Shown here: positions 35,760 through 46,490 of the stretch, one piece after another
Layout of the letters: every line of letters starts with the position of its first letter
Position numbering within the stretch: the stretch's first letter is position 1
NCBI GenBank assembly: GCA_013368315.1
Contig: JAACJM010000153.1
Location: forward strand, 62,001 to 126,000
DNA: 64,000 bases
Source of the DNA: Tetrapyrgos nigripes
Taxonomy: Eukaryota > Basidiomycota > Agaricomycetes > Agaricales > Campanellaceae
Direction: 5' to 3'
Notes under the pieces: model-generated
Seen by the model: only the letters and a program-made list of their open reading frames with translations
What the model was told of the DNA's origin: nothing
Databases searched by the model: none
Translations under genes and position numbers: made by a program

Positions 35760-36199
35760 GTATACAGTCTCAGGAGTGCCAGTTACAACCCTGATGCATT
35801 CCAGCACTGTCAACAGAATGTAAACTTTTTGAAAAAAAGTGGGAGAAGCACAGCCACAAATTTTTCTGAGAGGACATTTTGCAGACACCTTGTGGACACC
35901 CTGTAGACAGCCTCAGGAGTGCCAGTTACAATACTGATGCATTCCAACACTGCCCACAGAGTGTAAACTTTCTGAAAAAAGTAGGATAAGCACAGCCACA
36001 ATCCTTTTCCTGATGTTTTTACAGATAATCTCCATACAGGATTCCAAGAGAATATTCCTACAGACTCACAAGTCAATCTCTCCATGAACTTGTGACACTG
36101 AAGGCACTCAAAATTTTTCTCATGCACCTCAAGTGCATTGAAATGCTTACTGTCAGTCTTAACAATTGTCAACTTTGAATATCAAAGAATTTACTGTAT

Positions 36200-36289
36200 T
36201 AGGATCAGGTCGTAGCCTCTTTATACAGGGTAATACATTGTAATTAGGATCAGGTCGTAGCCTCTTTATACAGGGTAATACATTGTAAT
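36200..36289. repeat. tandem duplication of a 45-bp unit
   Basis: Two perfect adjacent copies of the unit starting TAGGATCAGGTCGTAGCCTC. Confidence 0.9.
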
Positions 36290-36343
36290 AGCTTTACAAT
36301 AATTTCATTCTAATTTCTGCAAATAGACAATTTTAGCAAAGAG

Positions 36344-39300
36344 ACTACTTTCTTTGCCTGCGTAGCCTCTTGTATTGGTGTTGATCTTCTGTCTCATGAT
36401 TTTCCCTTTCTGCAACAAGTTTGCGCTTGGAACGTGTTGATTGATATGGTAGATGATGCTCTGTTGGCTCTGTAGCAATTCCCTTGTTTAATTCTCCAAC
36501 TTTTTGTAAAGCCTCTTTGGAACTGTTTAAGATTTTCTCTTTGAACCGTGGCTTTGGTTTGGGTCTGGGAGGTGCTTTCTTCTCTTCCTCTATCCGCTTT
36601 GCTTTGTTTTCTGCCTCAATCTTTTCCCGTATAACCTTGCACTGTTCACCCTCCTGGAAGATTAATTAGAAACAAATTCAGAAGAAAAATGATATTACTT
36701 TACCTCAAGGTCAGATTCTGTAGCATGTTGGATATCAGGTGCATATTTCTCTGGACCATCATAGGGCCACCATGAATCCTCTGGAGGACCAACATCTAGG
36801 CCCCATTGCTCTCTTCCTGCTTTGCCTGCCTTTGCTGATCTATCAAACATTGCTGCTTCTAATATCATGAGTGCTTCCCCATCCACATCTGCCCTTTGTA
36901 TTTTGTCCTTTCCATCCACAGTCTTTCCAGTGAAATCCACTAGTCGCTGCCATGCCTGCTGAAGAATCAAACATTCTATTTCCTGAACAGATGATCCCTC
37001 TTTAACGTGTTCCAGAAATGTTTCCCGTTGAGAATGAGCTAAGAAGAGTGTACGAGCATGTGCAAAACACAATTCAAAATCAGCAGCTGTGAAATCTTTT
37101 CCAATTCCAGCAACATTTTCATGAATCCAGTTCAAAATTCGAGCCCTGTCATCTGTAGTGATCCCACCTGTAAAGTATGATGGACAAGGATGTCCAAACA
37201 TTGATGTGAGAGCAATGTAACCTTCTGGCAATGTGTATCCCAAGTCAATGTCTTCAAGGTATAGAGACAGGGCAGGAACACACTCTACAGACAGTTCTGA
37301 AAAGTCGGAGCTAATTGTGGAAAGCAGAATCTCCTGAAGAGTGATCTTGTGCTTGTATAATGCCTTGTCAACTTCAGTGTTATAGGGAAAAGCTCGCCAG
37401 TCAGTGGCAACATCTTCTGGATCACGTTCCTCATGTATCCGGGTAAATTTGCCCAGCTAAGAAGATATGTATTAGACTTTTTCAAGCACTGGAATCGTAA
37501 AAGACATACCCTGATTGCTCGTCGACCCTCACGGTCGCCATAGAGCCCATCAACTATCCTGCTTATGGGGATACCTTCTAATATCTTGTTTGCATTCTCA
37601 TGTTTGATGCCCCGCCACATCTTGACTGTCCACTTGCCTTTTTCCCCATGGAGAAGACGGCCTGGATAATAAAATTTATCTCTGGCAGTCATCTGAAGTA
37701 AGACAGTCCTCCCAGCACTGATGTAGATTAGTCAAAGAGAATCAATTTTAGGGCTAATAAACTTACTAGAGTCGATTAGCAACATCCTGCAACATTTGAG
37801 TACAATTGGGTGGTCTGATTTCCAACCTCTTTGAGGCCAACAGTGATTGACCACTGCAGACATGACATATGAATGCTCCCTCAATTGTTGGTTCTAACCG
37901 ATTGACAAGGCAGGCTAAATGTGACCACCGCTGACATTGATCACATTGCACTGTGTCCTGTTTTACACTGTCACGATGACCATCATTCTCAGTGCCACAT
38001 TGACAGAGTATAGGAAGGGGTGATGAAGGTGGTGGAGAACTAGAGAGAATTGTCCGTGATGGTGTCACTGGACATCCAGAGCTTGCGTTGGAATGAGGTG
38101 AAATTGATTGAATTACTTGTTGGTCAGAGTCTGTTTGTTGATACTCTGTAACTGAGTAATGTGGTTTCCATCTCTTGGTTTCCTCCACTTTCATGACTCT
38201 GTACCCAGCCTTGACCAAAGTGGCTGAATTGGTCCCATCTAGCTGTATGTCAAGCTTTTCTCGTGCTGTTTTGATACAGTCTTGGTGGAATTTCTTCTGA
38301 GCATTGACACCACCTTCAAGGCTATAGAAACTGCAAACAGTGTGATAACCAGAAAGTGATGTTTTTCCACCCAGCAAATCTGCAATCTTCCCCTTCAACT
38401 GCTGGGCATAGCCATTGTGCTCCATGCCATCATACAAAAAAGCAACTGATTTTCCACCAGTTGTTGGGATAAGTGTAATACATCTGAAATGTGTTCCGTT
38501 TGAAAACATCCGGCCCACAAGCTTGTATACAGCACCACTCTTTTTGCTAGATGATTTGGTGTCTAGATACATCGCACAAGGAAAATCCCAATCAGGTTGC
38601 TTGCCCTCCTCACTCACACCTGGCCGAATAATGAGTACAGAGGGAATCCAGCTGACAAATTCCATTTTTTGGCAACTTCCTTGACAATATATATCTGGAT
38701 CATTTGTACCCTCTCTTGTGTGATGTCTCCAGCATTCTTCAAAGCTCTGTGGAACCTCCAGTGAAGACAAGTTAAAGAGTGACTCAAACCAGTTGCCTAT
38801 ATTGCCTTTAAAGAGATTAAAGTCCCTTGCAGCTGGTTCCTGCCATTGAGAATTGTGACGCGAGGATGCCCAACCTGATAGTGACCCTCACTGCAACTGG
38901 AGACCCTTTGAATGACAGGAAGAAAGAATCTGACTGCATCTGGACAAATGGGACCATCACAACGCTTGGTATTTGGGGCTGTAATCAAGTAGTACAGCCA
39001 ATACTAGAGAAATAATAAGTTTCAAAATGTTAAAAATTGATTATAACAGTCTTACTAGAGCAGAATGGTATTCATGTTCCTGCATTCATATAAACTGAGC
39101 ATATCTGAGTATTATAAAAAGAGATCAACTTACTATATGATATGAGGTCTCTTCTCCTGACAAACAACGGGGTAGCCCAGCGAGTATGTGTCTAAACCTA
39201 TCACGTATGTTCTGAAGTTTTTGTGATCCATCATCCTCAGAGTGAGATCCTGCAAAAGTAGAGAGTGGCCATGCTCTCCGGTCACTCAGAGTTTTGTGCA

Positions 39301-40480
39301 AGTATGAAATTGGCCACTTGGTGGGATCCTGTCCAGCACAAGGAGCAGCAAAGCTTGCAAACTCTTCCCAATGTCCATGACACATTAGTGTAATATACAC
39401 AAGATGCAATGATGTATCAAGCCAGCAAGAGTTACGTGACCATGGGTAGCTAGCAAATTCCTTGGTAATTGCCAGATCTATTGACAGTGGAGCAGATAAA
39501 TCAGGTCTTTTTTCCTTTCCCTGTGACATCTTCTTTTTGGATACAGGAATTTTATCATGTTTGGAAGAAAAGCTATCCAAGACTGGAATCTTGATCTGTT
39601 GCTCCTTTTTTGCCTTTTTAGGTGATGAAGGCAACTCATCTTCAGAACCAGAGCTACTGAGAGCTAAAATCTTGACATGCTTTTGTTTCTTAGATTTTCT
39701 GAGGTCGGACTGAGTATCAGGGGCGCGACCCTCCCTGAGTGCAGAGCGGTCACGTTTTCTAGGGGAAGGGGTATGACTTTGACTGCTGCGTCTACGTTTT
39801 GGGGTTTCTGGTATTGTTGTAGCTGCAAGCCGATCAAGCTTACGCTGGCGCTGAGATCGGCCATACCGAATTGGTTGGCCAACTGCATTGAAGATCAGTG
39901 AGAGATATTCTCAAAAATTAGACCAAACCTACTACTATAAGAGTCATACAGGCCTTGAAAATGCTGTGAGACTAGGAGCAAACCATCACATCCAGGAACA
40001 ATATCCTTGTTTTGGCCTGGCAGAAAATTGAGTAATATTCTGAGACATATATCAGGATTCCTTACCAGCAATAGTGTATATAACAGAGTGCAGAGATTCC
40101 TCTGCATTTGTTGTATCAGGAAGCTTGGAGGCAAGTGTGCTATCCATTGTTCGTTGACTCCTAAAAATCATACTAGCATGTTCAGGAGCTAGCCACCATC
40201 TCTGCCATGCTTCCAGCCCTGGCCATCTCTCTTGCATTATCTTCACTAATTGATTGAATACACCGGAATTCTCTGTCTCAACCATCTGCCTGCAGGTTTC
40301 TAGAAAGTTGTCTCTTGATTCTGGTGGCACATGGTTACCAAGCCGAGAAACACGTGTCATAGATTTCTCAAAATGATATTTACATCCCTTGATAAGTTCC
40401 TGGGCAGCCTTCTCAAGCTCAGGATGCCACCATTGCTGTTGTTGGCCTGTTGAACCTATTGACAACAGCACTTGAGTCAC
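36344..40480 (-). CDS. transposon-derived protein: transposase C-terminus + USP-like peptidase + PHD finger
   Basis: A multi-exon minus-strand gene. The 5' piece (40480-40052) matches the C-terminal end of a fungal DDE-type transposase family (EAWQRWWLAPEHASMIF, then LPDTTNAEESLH). VGQPIRYGRS and a basic Lys-rich linker follow. Next comes a USP/C19-like peptidase: Cys box YPWSRNSCWLDTSLHLVYI (39440-39380), and a His region VGRMFSNGTHFRCITLI with Asp in VAFLYDGM (38530-38400), so a C-H-D triad is visible. A PHD finger (CQCG..VQCDQCQRWSHLACL..FICHVC, about 37990-37850) comes next. The remaining exons (ITARDKFYYPGRLLHGEKG to TLPEGYIALTSMFG) have no assigned domain. The end is a basic tail KRLRRQRK with stop at 36344. 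The transposase N-terminal part is missing, cut near 40500 beside an integrase fragment. It is likely a 5'-truncated element. Confidence 0.7.
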
Positions 40481-40529
40481 CCAGAGAACGGTAAGTACAT
40501 CACATTAAATCCGCATGCTCAATAGCTAT

Positions 40530-40865
40530 TAATGAACGCCTCAGAGACGACTCAAATGTACATAGCCTTCGTTCTGTCAGACTTATTCACAGTCGAAAAC
40601 CTGGACAGCCTCAAAAAGAAGTTGATCTCACTCTTCTCAGAACGGCAGCCGCACCAGACCGAATACCCCGCCGCAATAAATTGGCGAAATCTTTGGGTAT
40701 TAGTGCAAGAACTCTGTGTAGGCATCTCAATGACCACGGCATCAATGTCGAGTACAGTGACATCAGTGACAACGACCTCGATCAGCTGGTTAGGGCATAT
40801 TGGGAGAGTCACCCTACATCTGGACGAAGCTATATCATTTCCCATCTCCGCAAGGTTCATATGAA
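40530..40865 (+). pseudogene. integrase-transposon N-terminal fragment
   Basis: One exon-sized piece reads SRKPGQPQKEVDLTLLRTAA then RRNKLAKSLGISARTLCRHL and YSDISDNDLDQLVRAYWESH. This is the same order and spacing as the full integrase gene at 48835-50884 (GKPGRPRKEINVDLLLL, RKAFAQSIGVSHRTLRDRL, YSELTDDALDDLVKNYRNMH). Even the splice acceptor before AGACGACTC matches AGATGATCC there. The catalytic part is missing. On the opposite strand it supplies the last part of the long Gag-like open frame. Confidence 0.8.
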
Positions 40866-43185
40866 CACTTCTGGCATAATGAAAACAAAGTGCCACAGGC
40901 AGATATTTATTGTTGCCGCCAGGGCTAGTGTACAGTTCATTATAAATAAAAGGGGTTGTTAAACCCAGAGGAGCAGTATGTAATAAATATATACATGAAG
41001 AACCTGCTTCCATATTACGAGCTGCTGGAAAAAGCGCATCAGTACTTTTATTCATAAGATCTGAAGTGAGATCTGACCTGAGATTACCGTTGTCCATGCC
41101 AGACACCTCAGAGTCTAGGGACCAACCATAATTATTTGCGGCATTGGCGATAACCATGGTGGGTGTAGAAGGTCGTGGACTTGGAATTCCGTCTGACGAG
41201 GTTGCCTCTCCGGGATCTGTAGAGTGGCTCATCCTGCTGAGCGATCGCGGAGTTGACATGTACTCGAGATCGCTGGTGCTGGACACGCTCTGGAGTTCTG
41301 GCATTGAACTCAGAGTCGGGACTCTGGATGGTAATTCCTCCTCCATTTCCATTCCTCCTAGTCCGATTGTTGCGTCTCTCTGCCAATCGAGCAGCTCGTC
41401 ATACCTTCCATCCTCATTTTCGAGATGAGGAGTTAGCCATTCCCATCCCGTTGAAGTCGTTCCAGGTGTTGGACTTGCAACACAGCTGGAAGGTAAGGAT
41501 TGAGTGGTCGTGCCACTGGGATGTGCAGGCAGTGAGCCACTTTGCATCTCGCTGCGGGCTGCAGCAAGGCATTGGACCAGAGAAAGAGTGCCCGTTGATG
41601 CACAGGCGTTCACTACTGCTCGGAATGGAGTTGCTCCTTCCCCATAGATGTGAAAAGGGTCCTCGGGATTCTGGAATCTCTTCCCAAGGTGAATTCCGCA
41701 CTCCATTATCTCGGCAGCAGGATCCGAGGCAAGTCGGTCGATAAGTGGAACATGGGTCCTTGTGTCCTGCATCACCTTTACACCTGACTCCGTCATTGTG
41801 GAGCCAAACACACTTCCGAGTTCCGAAGTGTTCACCAGAGTGTCCTCGCTCCAATTGGCATCTTCTTCCTGAGCGCATCCCATATTGGCATCTGAATCGG
41901 TCTGAGTTCCAACCGAACAAGTGAAGGCATCATTCCAGTTGTCATTACATCCCCAACCATCAGAAGATGATTGGAGATTGTTCCAATAGATGCGTTCCGT
42001 GAGAGTGCGTTTGGGACGAGGAGCAGGGGTAAGGGGAGTGAAAGAGGAAAGATCAGGGTGAGACATGACAACATCCTCAAGAGCAGCGACAGTCTCACCA
42101 GATGGTCTAGCGCCAATATCGCGTGCAAGATTGATAGCTCTTTTGGTACCTGTGAAAAAGGCATCAAAAGGCTTTTCCGTTTCCATGAAGAATGGCTTAC
42201 GGGTATCAACTGCAGCAGGTGTGTCAACGAAGGTGACTGTGTGCATCATGGGAGACATATCCCCATGGACGGGATGTGCTTGGCCCTGTCTCTTGGCCTG
42301 TTCGTTCTTTCCAGCTCGACCTCCTCGATGGAAATGAGCTTTGCCTTTTCCCTTTCCCTTGCCTTTTCCTTTATTATCTCTGTTAGCGCCGCTGCTGCCA
42401 CTAGGGCGCTGCTGCTGCTGCTGTTGGAAACTAGGATTACCGTCCTTTCGCTTGACAGCTGAAAGACGGTTGGCATGTGCTTTCCCCTTGAAAGCCCCTT
42501 GGCGAGATTCCCAGATATTGACAATCTCGCTTTGTAGTTCATCAAGGTTTTGAGCGTCAATTTGGGAGATGGAGCATTGAGTATATTGATTGATAAGATA
42601 CTCATATCTGGGAGGGAGTTTTGATATGATGAACATGACGATGAGGAAATTGGTGATTTGCGTAATGGAGGTGTTTGGGGACGTGGAGTCGGGATCAGTA
42701 GGGATACCAGCGGCACTAACCCTATCAAAGTGCATGCGAATAAGTTCGACTGCAGCACTAGGATTAGCATCGTTAGGAATGATGATGGAAGTAGCACGTT
42801 TAAAGTCAGTGTAGACTGCGGAAACGCCAGGTTTCCCATAGGTCTTCTTGAGAGTAGTCCAAATTTCTTTGGCACTAGTCATCCCGAGTACCTTCTGACG
42901 AATGGCAGGAGAAAGACGAAGTTTGATGGATCCAATGGCCTTATTGTTCTTCTCATCCCAGTCAGCCTGTTTCTTTAGAGCCGCCGCGATAGCCTCAGCT
43001 TGAGCCGCCGTTTCTTCAGCAGATAGAGGTAAGACGGTACTCACTTCGGCATCACTAGGGCGATCAGCGCTAAGGACTGAACTAAGTCCAGTGGCCTGGA
43101 GCCAGGAGAGAAGAATGTCAGCCCAGATATTGAAGTCAACACCAGCGAAGACGGGTACAGTGGTCATCAAAACGTTGGAAGACAT
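40552..43185 (-). CDS. Ty1/Copia-type Gag protein, gag-only element
   Basis: An 877-codon frame. The N-terminal 250 residues are a Copia-type Gag (UBN2/retrotran_gag class): FAGVDFNIWADILLSWLQAT, KEIWTTLKKTYGKPG, ELIRMHFDRVSAAG, then LPPRYEYLINQYTQC and LQSEIVNIWESRQ. A poly-Gln run and a GKGKGKGKGK segment follow, where many relatives have a CCHC zinc knuckle; no knuckle is present here. A long low-complexity tail rich in Ser and Pro runs on. The last 100 or so codons (40552 to about 40870) are antisense to an integrase fragment, so the true C-terminus probably lies near 40980. No protease, integrase or reverse transcriptase is present. It is probably a non-autonomous copy whose Gag frame is still open. 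Confidence 0.7.
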   Translation of the reverse strand: MSSNVLMTTVPVFAGVDFNIWADILLSWLQATGLSSVLSADRPSDAEVSTVLPLSAEETAAQAEAIAAALKKQADWDEKNNKAIGSIKLRLSPAIRQKVLGMTSAKEIWTTLKKTYGKPGVSAVYTDFKRATSIIIPNDANPSAAVELIRMHFDRVSAAGIPTDPDSTSPNTSITQITNFLIVMFIISKLPPRYEYLINQYTQCSISQIDAQNLDELQSEIVNIWESRQGAFKGKAHANRLSAVKRKDGNPSFQQQQQQRPSGSSGANRDNKGKGKGKGKGKAHFHRGGRAGKNEQAKRQGQAHPVHGDMSPMMHTVTFVDTPAAVDTRKPFFMETEKPFDAFFTGTKRAINLARDIGARPSGETVAALEDVVMSHPDLSSFTPLTPAPRPKRTLTERIYWNNLQSSSDGWGCNDNWNDAFTCSVGTQTDSDANMGCAQEEDANWSEDTLVNTSELGSVFGSTMTESGVKVMQDTRTHVPLIDRLASDPAAEIMECGIHLGKRFQNPEDPFHIYGEGATPFRAVVNACASTGTLSLVQCLAAARSEMQSGSLPAHPSGTTTQSLPSSCVASPTPGTTSTGWEWLTPHLENEDGRYDELLDWQRDATIGLGGMEMEEELPSRVPTLSSMPELQSVSSTSDLEYMSTPRSLSRMSHSTDPGEATSSDGIPSPRPSTPTMVIANAANNYGWSLDSEVSGMDNGNLRSDLTSDLMNKSTDALFPAARNMEAGSSCIYLLHTAPLGLTTPFIYNELYTSPGGNNKYLPVALCFHYARSVHMNLAEMGNDIASSRCRVTLPICPNQLIEVVVTDVTVLDIDAVVIEMPTQSSCTNTQRFRQFIAAGYSVWCGCRSEKSEINFFLRLSRFSTVNKSDRTKAMYI

Positions 43186-43565
43186 CTTTGATAAGTTCTG
43201 GGAAGGTCAACTGTCAGCATTTATCCATATGCAGCATAAGAAGGCAGCAATAAATGCGCCATACGAAAGTGAAGAGAGGCAGCGATGAACACGCCATGAC
43301 AGTGACTACTCCCCTAGATCGTCAACAACTGCAGCTGAACGTAAGTCCTGCGCTGTTGGACGTATCGTCAAGCCATTAAAGGCGACGCAGGCTGCCACAA
43401 AGGGCGCCACAGGCTGCCATGAAGGCACCATCCAGGTAGTATGCGAAGTCTATGGTTTGCAGCCATTGAAGGCGCTCCCAAGGGCCTTCGGGGCCCATAA
43501 CCTGTTAAGCCGGCATGGTACGGTCCTGTACACTACTAAACGCAGTGGCAACTACGCAACTTACC

Positions 43566-43870
43566 TGTGGATAGAGAGTAGCTTGTAAGGCTTGTTAGAG
43601 GCTTGTAGAGCGATGTGGATTAAGTATATAACTTGTTATTTGGAGGACTATCTACGAGTCCTTATATACCTTTGAGGAGGTACAAATACATGTAAACTAA
43701 TACTAGAGTAACAATAAGCTTCTATTGTACTTGATAGCACAATGCTGGTTTTGTACACTATTGTCATACTACATTTATTGTCTATATAATCTTATTGTTC
43801 TATTTATAACTACTACTATTGTTCTACATAGATGACGTTGATGGCTGCAACTAAATGTGCCAATTCAACA
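43566..43870 (-). repeat. candidate 305-bp LTR of the Copia-like element
   Basis: On the minus strand it begins TGTTGAATTGGCAC and ends CTATCCACA, TG..CA ends suited to an LTR. An AT-rich TATATAAGG promoter-like stretch lies inside, and it lies 380 bp upstream of the Gag start. No second LTR was found. Its outer edge coincides with the stop codon of the zinc-finger gene at 43865. Confidence 0.45.
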
Positions 43871-45060
43871 AAGCAAAGATAAGAACAGACCATTGGGCCA
43901 CCCTTCCTGCTTTGCTAGGGTGTTCCACAGCTCCTCAAACTCCTCTTGATCTCCCTTGTAGTATTTGGAAATAGTATCCTTTGGGATTGGATCATGAGAA
44001 GCTACAAATCAGAAGGGTTAGCCCTCAATTATAGGTCAACGGTGATCAGGAATGGAATGCACCAATGTAAACCCATTGCCTTTTCCACCCTTTGGTATGG
44101 AGCGTACGTTTATCATACAGGTCATGGGCAGTTGGGAACTTGATTGGAGACACCACAAGTACCCTGTATGATTGCACACACAGGGCCCAGGGTGCCCGAT
44201 CATCTCCTGTTGAGCCCGACTCGTAGAGATCTCGCAAAAAGGGGAACCATTGGAGTAGGAGGGCTGAGAGAATAGGATGGGTGAGAGCGAGGTCAAGGTT
44301 AATTCCCTTTCGAGGAGCAATAGCAAGCCCCAGCTCTTTAAGATGATCGATGTTGAGTGGAGACCACATCATTGCGACGCAAAGTTCCTGTGAAGCAAAG
44401 AATGAACAAAAACAAAGAGATTGATGTGTAGATAGACGCACCAATGCCCTCACACCATGAGGATTTAAAATGACACCAGCTATCTGCTTTCCCTTGCACA
44501 ATTTATCGAGTCTGAAACCCGTATGAGTAAGAACACAGCAAACACGAATCTGAATACCCACGCAGCATCAGCTTGTCTGGCAAAGGATGAGATGTAAAAA
44601 CAACTCAGAGAACTCACTTTCTGTGTCCATCAAGACCGTTAACCTTCTTGCCCTTCTTGAGGTTTGAGGCTCTGTATAATCGTACAAAAAGATTGAGCAA
44701 CACTCCACTGAAACAGTTAAACAGCTTACGGCTTTCCAGTATTGTTAGCACTCAACTTACGTATGCCTAATGAGGTATGGGGACTGCCATTGGGCAGAAC
44801 CTTAAGCCCTCTTCGTATCTTGGCATTGGCGTTGGCCACAAAAGCTTTGGATTGATCAGAGAGACTGTTTGAGATGAGCTGTTGGATCCCAGCGTCTTCA
44901 GGCTGAGAACGTGGTGGACTGTCGGCAGCACTTGGAGATATGTTGGAAAAATGATTGCAACTACGGTGACCACAGGATGCGCAATGGTGAGGGTCCAAAT
45001 CAGATTCGACCAAGTCAGGACATGGACAGGGCCGTTTGTGCGTCTTCTTGGAAACATGAT
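43865..45060 (-). CDS. CGH zinc-finger protein of unknown family, paralogue 1
   Basis: A spliced minus-strand gene. The N-terminus has KRPCPCPDLVESDLDPHHCASCGHRSCNHF, a C-x-C..C-x2-CGH..H zinc-finger-like pattern, and then a polar linker (QLISNSLSDQSKAFVANANA). A domain of about 170 residues follows, including FPFLRDLYESGSTGDD, PWALCVQSYRVLVVSPIKFP, HDLYDKRTLHTKGWKRQWVYI, a final intron, then ASHDPIPKDTISKYYKG and EELWNTLAKQEGWPNG. It matches paralogue 2 (51214-52841) along this whole domain but lacks that protein's acidic/basic tail. Its stop TGA lies inside the edge of the candidate LTR, so the 3' end was probably cut by that insertion. No in-frame ATG was found before the finger, so the start is unclear and the gene may be damaged. 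A TATAAA box lies at about 45173 on the minus strand. Confidence 0.6.
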
Positions 45061-45159
45061 GGCATCAACGCTGTGAAGCATCCATTTGGAGGAGGAAGAC
45101 AGCTGGGCCAGCCAGACAAAGAGACTGAAAGAGTGACGAGAGTTGAACTGTGGCGACGG

Positions 45160-45272
45160 AAGATCCGAAGAGGTTTATAAAGGTTTAGGATTTTTTGCCT
45201 CGTTGTTGAAGCAAAAATAGGAATGTATTGCTGTGGAACTTGAGGCAAAAATCCTAAACCTCTTCGGATCTT
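45160..45272. repeat. foldback at the promoter of zinc-finger paralogue 1
   Basis: AAGATCCGAAGAGGTTT..TTTTTTGCCTC on the left is matched by the inverse at 45242-45272 (GAGGCAAAAATCC then TAAACCTCTTCGGATCTT). The left arm contains the TATAAA of the gene's promoter. Confidence 0.85.
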
Positions 45273-45799
45273 AAGCTCCGGCGCTCCTCTAAACTGGCCT
45301 GCTAGCTTGACTCTGCGTAGGGAGACTAATGACTCTGCCAACTCCTGACTTGAGCAGATAGATGGTGCATGATACGGTTGAGAGAAGTAACAACAAATAA
45401 AAGGAAGTATGTAGAAGGGTGTAATCCTATCTTTTTGGCGTGCAGCGTGTCTTGCAGCTATTGAGTCAGATCGGAACCGGCAAGAGGGAATGACGCCATG
45501 TATTTGACTCGTCTTTTGCTGGGCCAGCAAGGTACAGCCACAACTGTGAGCAGACAGTAGGTAGATTGGATCTAGATATGCTACAATGATAGAAAAATCA
45601 AGTCTGAATAGATCTGATCCTAATGTAGCCCGTACTATAGCATAACCAGAACGGAAATCATCTTGTGCAGGTAGGTTGAGGACAACTGGCCGCCTCAATT
45701 TAGGAGTAATATTCCCACGCGTAAACGCCTGGCACTGAACGTTGAACTCCCGAAAAAGTGAACAAAAAAAGTGGCTATCTTCAGATTATTAATTGAGAA
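45273..45799. other. no recognisable gene
   Basis: A minus-strand open frame covers the stretch, but its translation has no family resemblance and runs on into the upstream leader of zinc-finger paralogue 1. Confidence 0.4.
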
Positions 45800-45849
45800 T
45801 TATACATTCATAGGTATCTAGCATATGTTCATAAGTATCTACCATAGAT

Positions 45850-46186
45850 TCATCAAAGTGTTCAATAGGCTTGAAAAGAGATTCGGAAAAATCAGAAGTG
45901 GCGCGGAAAATCAGGAGTGGCGCGGAAGATCAGAAGAAGTTCGGAAATTCAGAAATTCAGAAGAGGTTCGTAAAATCAGAGCAGGACTCAAGAAGAGGTT
46001 CGATGCTACAAGTGTTCGGTGGACTCGAGGAGGGGTTCGGAAGGTGCGAGAAGTGTTCGGTGAACTCGAAACAAGAGTTCGGAAAAGGGAAGAGTAGTCG
46101 AGATATGGAAGAATGGCGCAAGAAGGTTCGGAAACCCTAAAAATCAAGGAGAGGTTCGGAAATAATATTGTCCACGTATGCTTGTA
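45850..46186. repeat. GTTCGG subterminal motif array, right-facing end
   Basis: About a dozen (A/G)GTTCGG-type motifs spaced 10-40 bp apart on the plus strand, ending in a terminus-like GGTTCGGAAATAATATTGTCCACG at 46153-46177. The same terminus with small changes occurs at about 54958-54982. It is non-coding. Confidence 0.7.
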
Positions 46187-46490
46187 AATCGTGGACAAAA
46201 TTATCTCCCGAACTTTCCTCTGATTTTTACCCTTTTCGCACTTCCCCAGGCCGTTTTCTCCTGCCGAACTTCTCTTCAAGCCAATCGAACATTTGTTGCA
46301 GGATCGCACTTCTCTCCGATAATTCCCGCGAACACTTTGAGCGTGACGCGTGACATCTCTCCTCTCCCCAAATCTAGCTCACCGAACACTTCTAGTAAAT
46401 ACTTCTCGTCGCGCGAACACTTCTCGTCGTCGAACAAACACTCTAAGCGTGATGTGACATCTCTCCTCATTCCCTTTTGATCCAGATTTC
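46187..46490. repeat. CCGAAC motif array, left-facing end
   Basis: The inverse arrangement of the previous array. It starts CGTGGACAAAATTATCTCCC, then carries CGAAC(T/A) motifs, and the repeats GCGTGACGCGTGACATCTC (46340) and GCGTGATGTGACATCTC (46448). With the preceding array it makes a head-to-head palindrome GTCCACG-13 bp-CGTGGAC at 46171-46197. Confidence 0.7.

Larger units (their letters stand above)
34540..36343. repeat. tandem- and block-repeat region beside the USP/PHD gene
   Basis: No gene is seen. 11-bp units related to CTTGCGGACAC occur at about 35040-35096 and 35650-35759. A block of about 100 bp (GGAGTGCCAGTTACAA..AGCACAGCCACAA) occurs at 35770-35870 and 35912-36006, with a partial copy at 35170-35230. 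A doubled 45-bp unit lies at 36200-36289. The region sits just past the stop codon of the minus-strand transposon-derived gene and may be the element's non-coding end. Confidence 0.75.

Noticed and set aside
35556..35888. Minus-strand ORF with repeated VSARCPQGVRK peptide
   Set aside because: The open frame results from the 11-bp period of the minisatellite; no start context or homologue was recognised.
41253..42462. Several plus-strand ORFs opposite the Gag gene
   Set aside because: They are antisense shadows of the long Gag frame with no domain resemblance.
45015..45698. 227-codon minus-strand ORF upstream of zinc-finger paralogue 1
   Set aside because: It runs through the promoter foldback and leader of the zinc-finger gene in a different frame and has no family resemblance.
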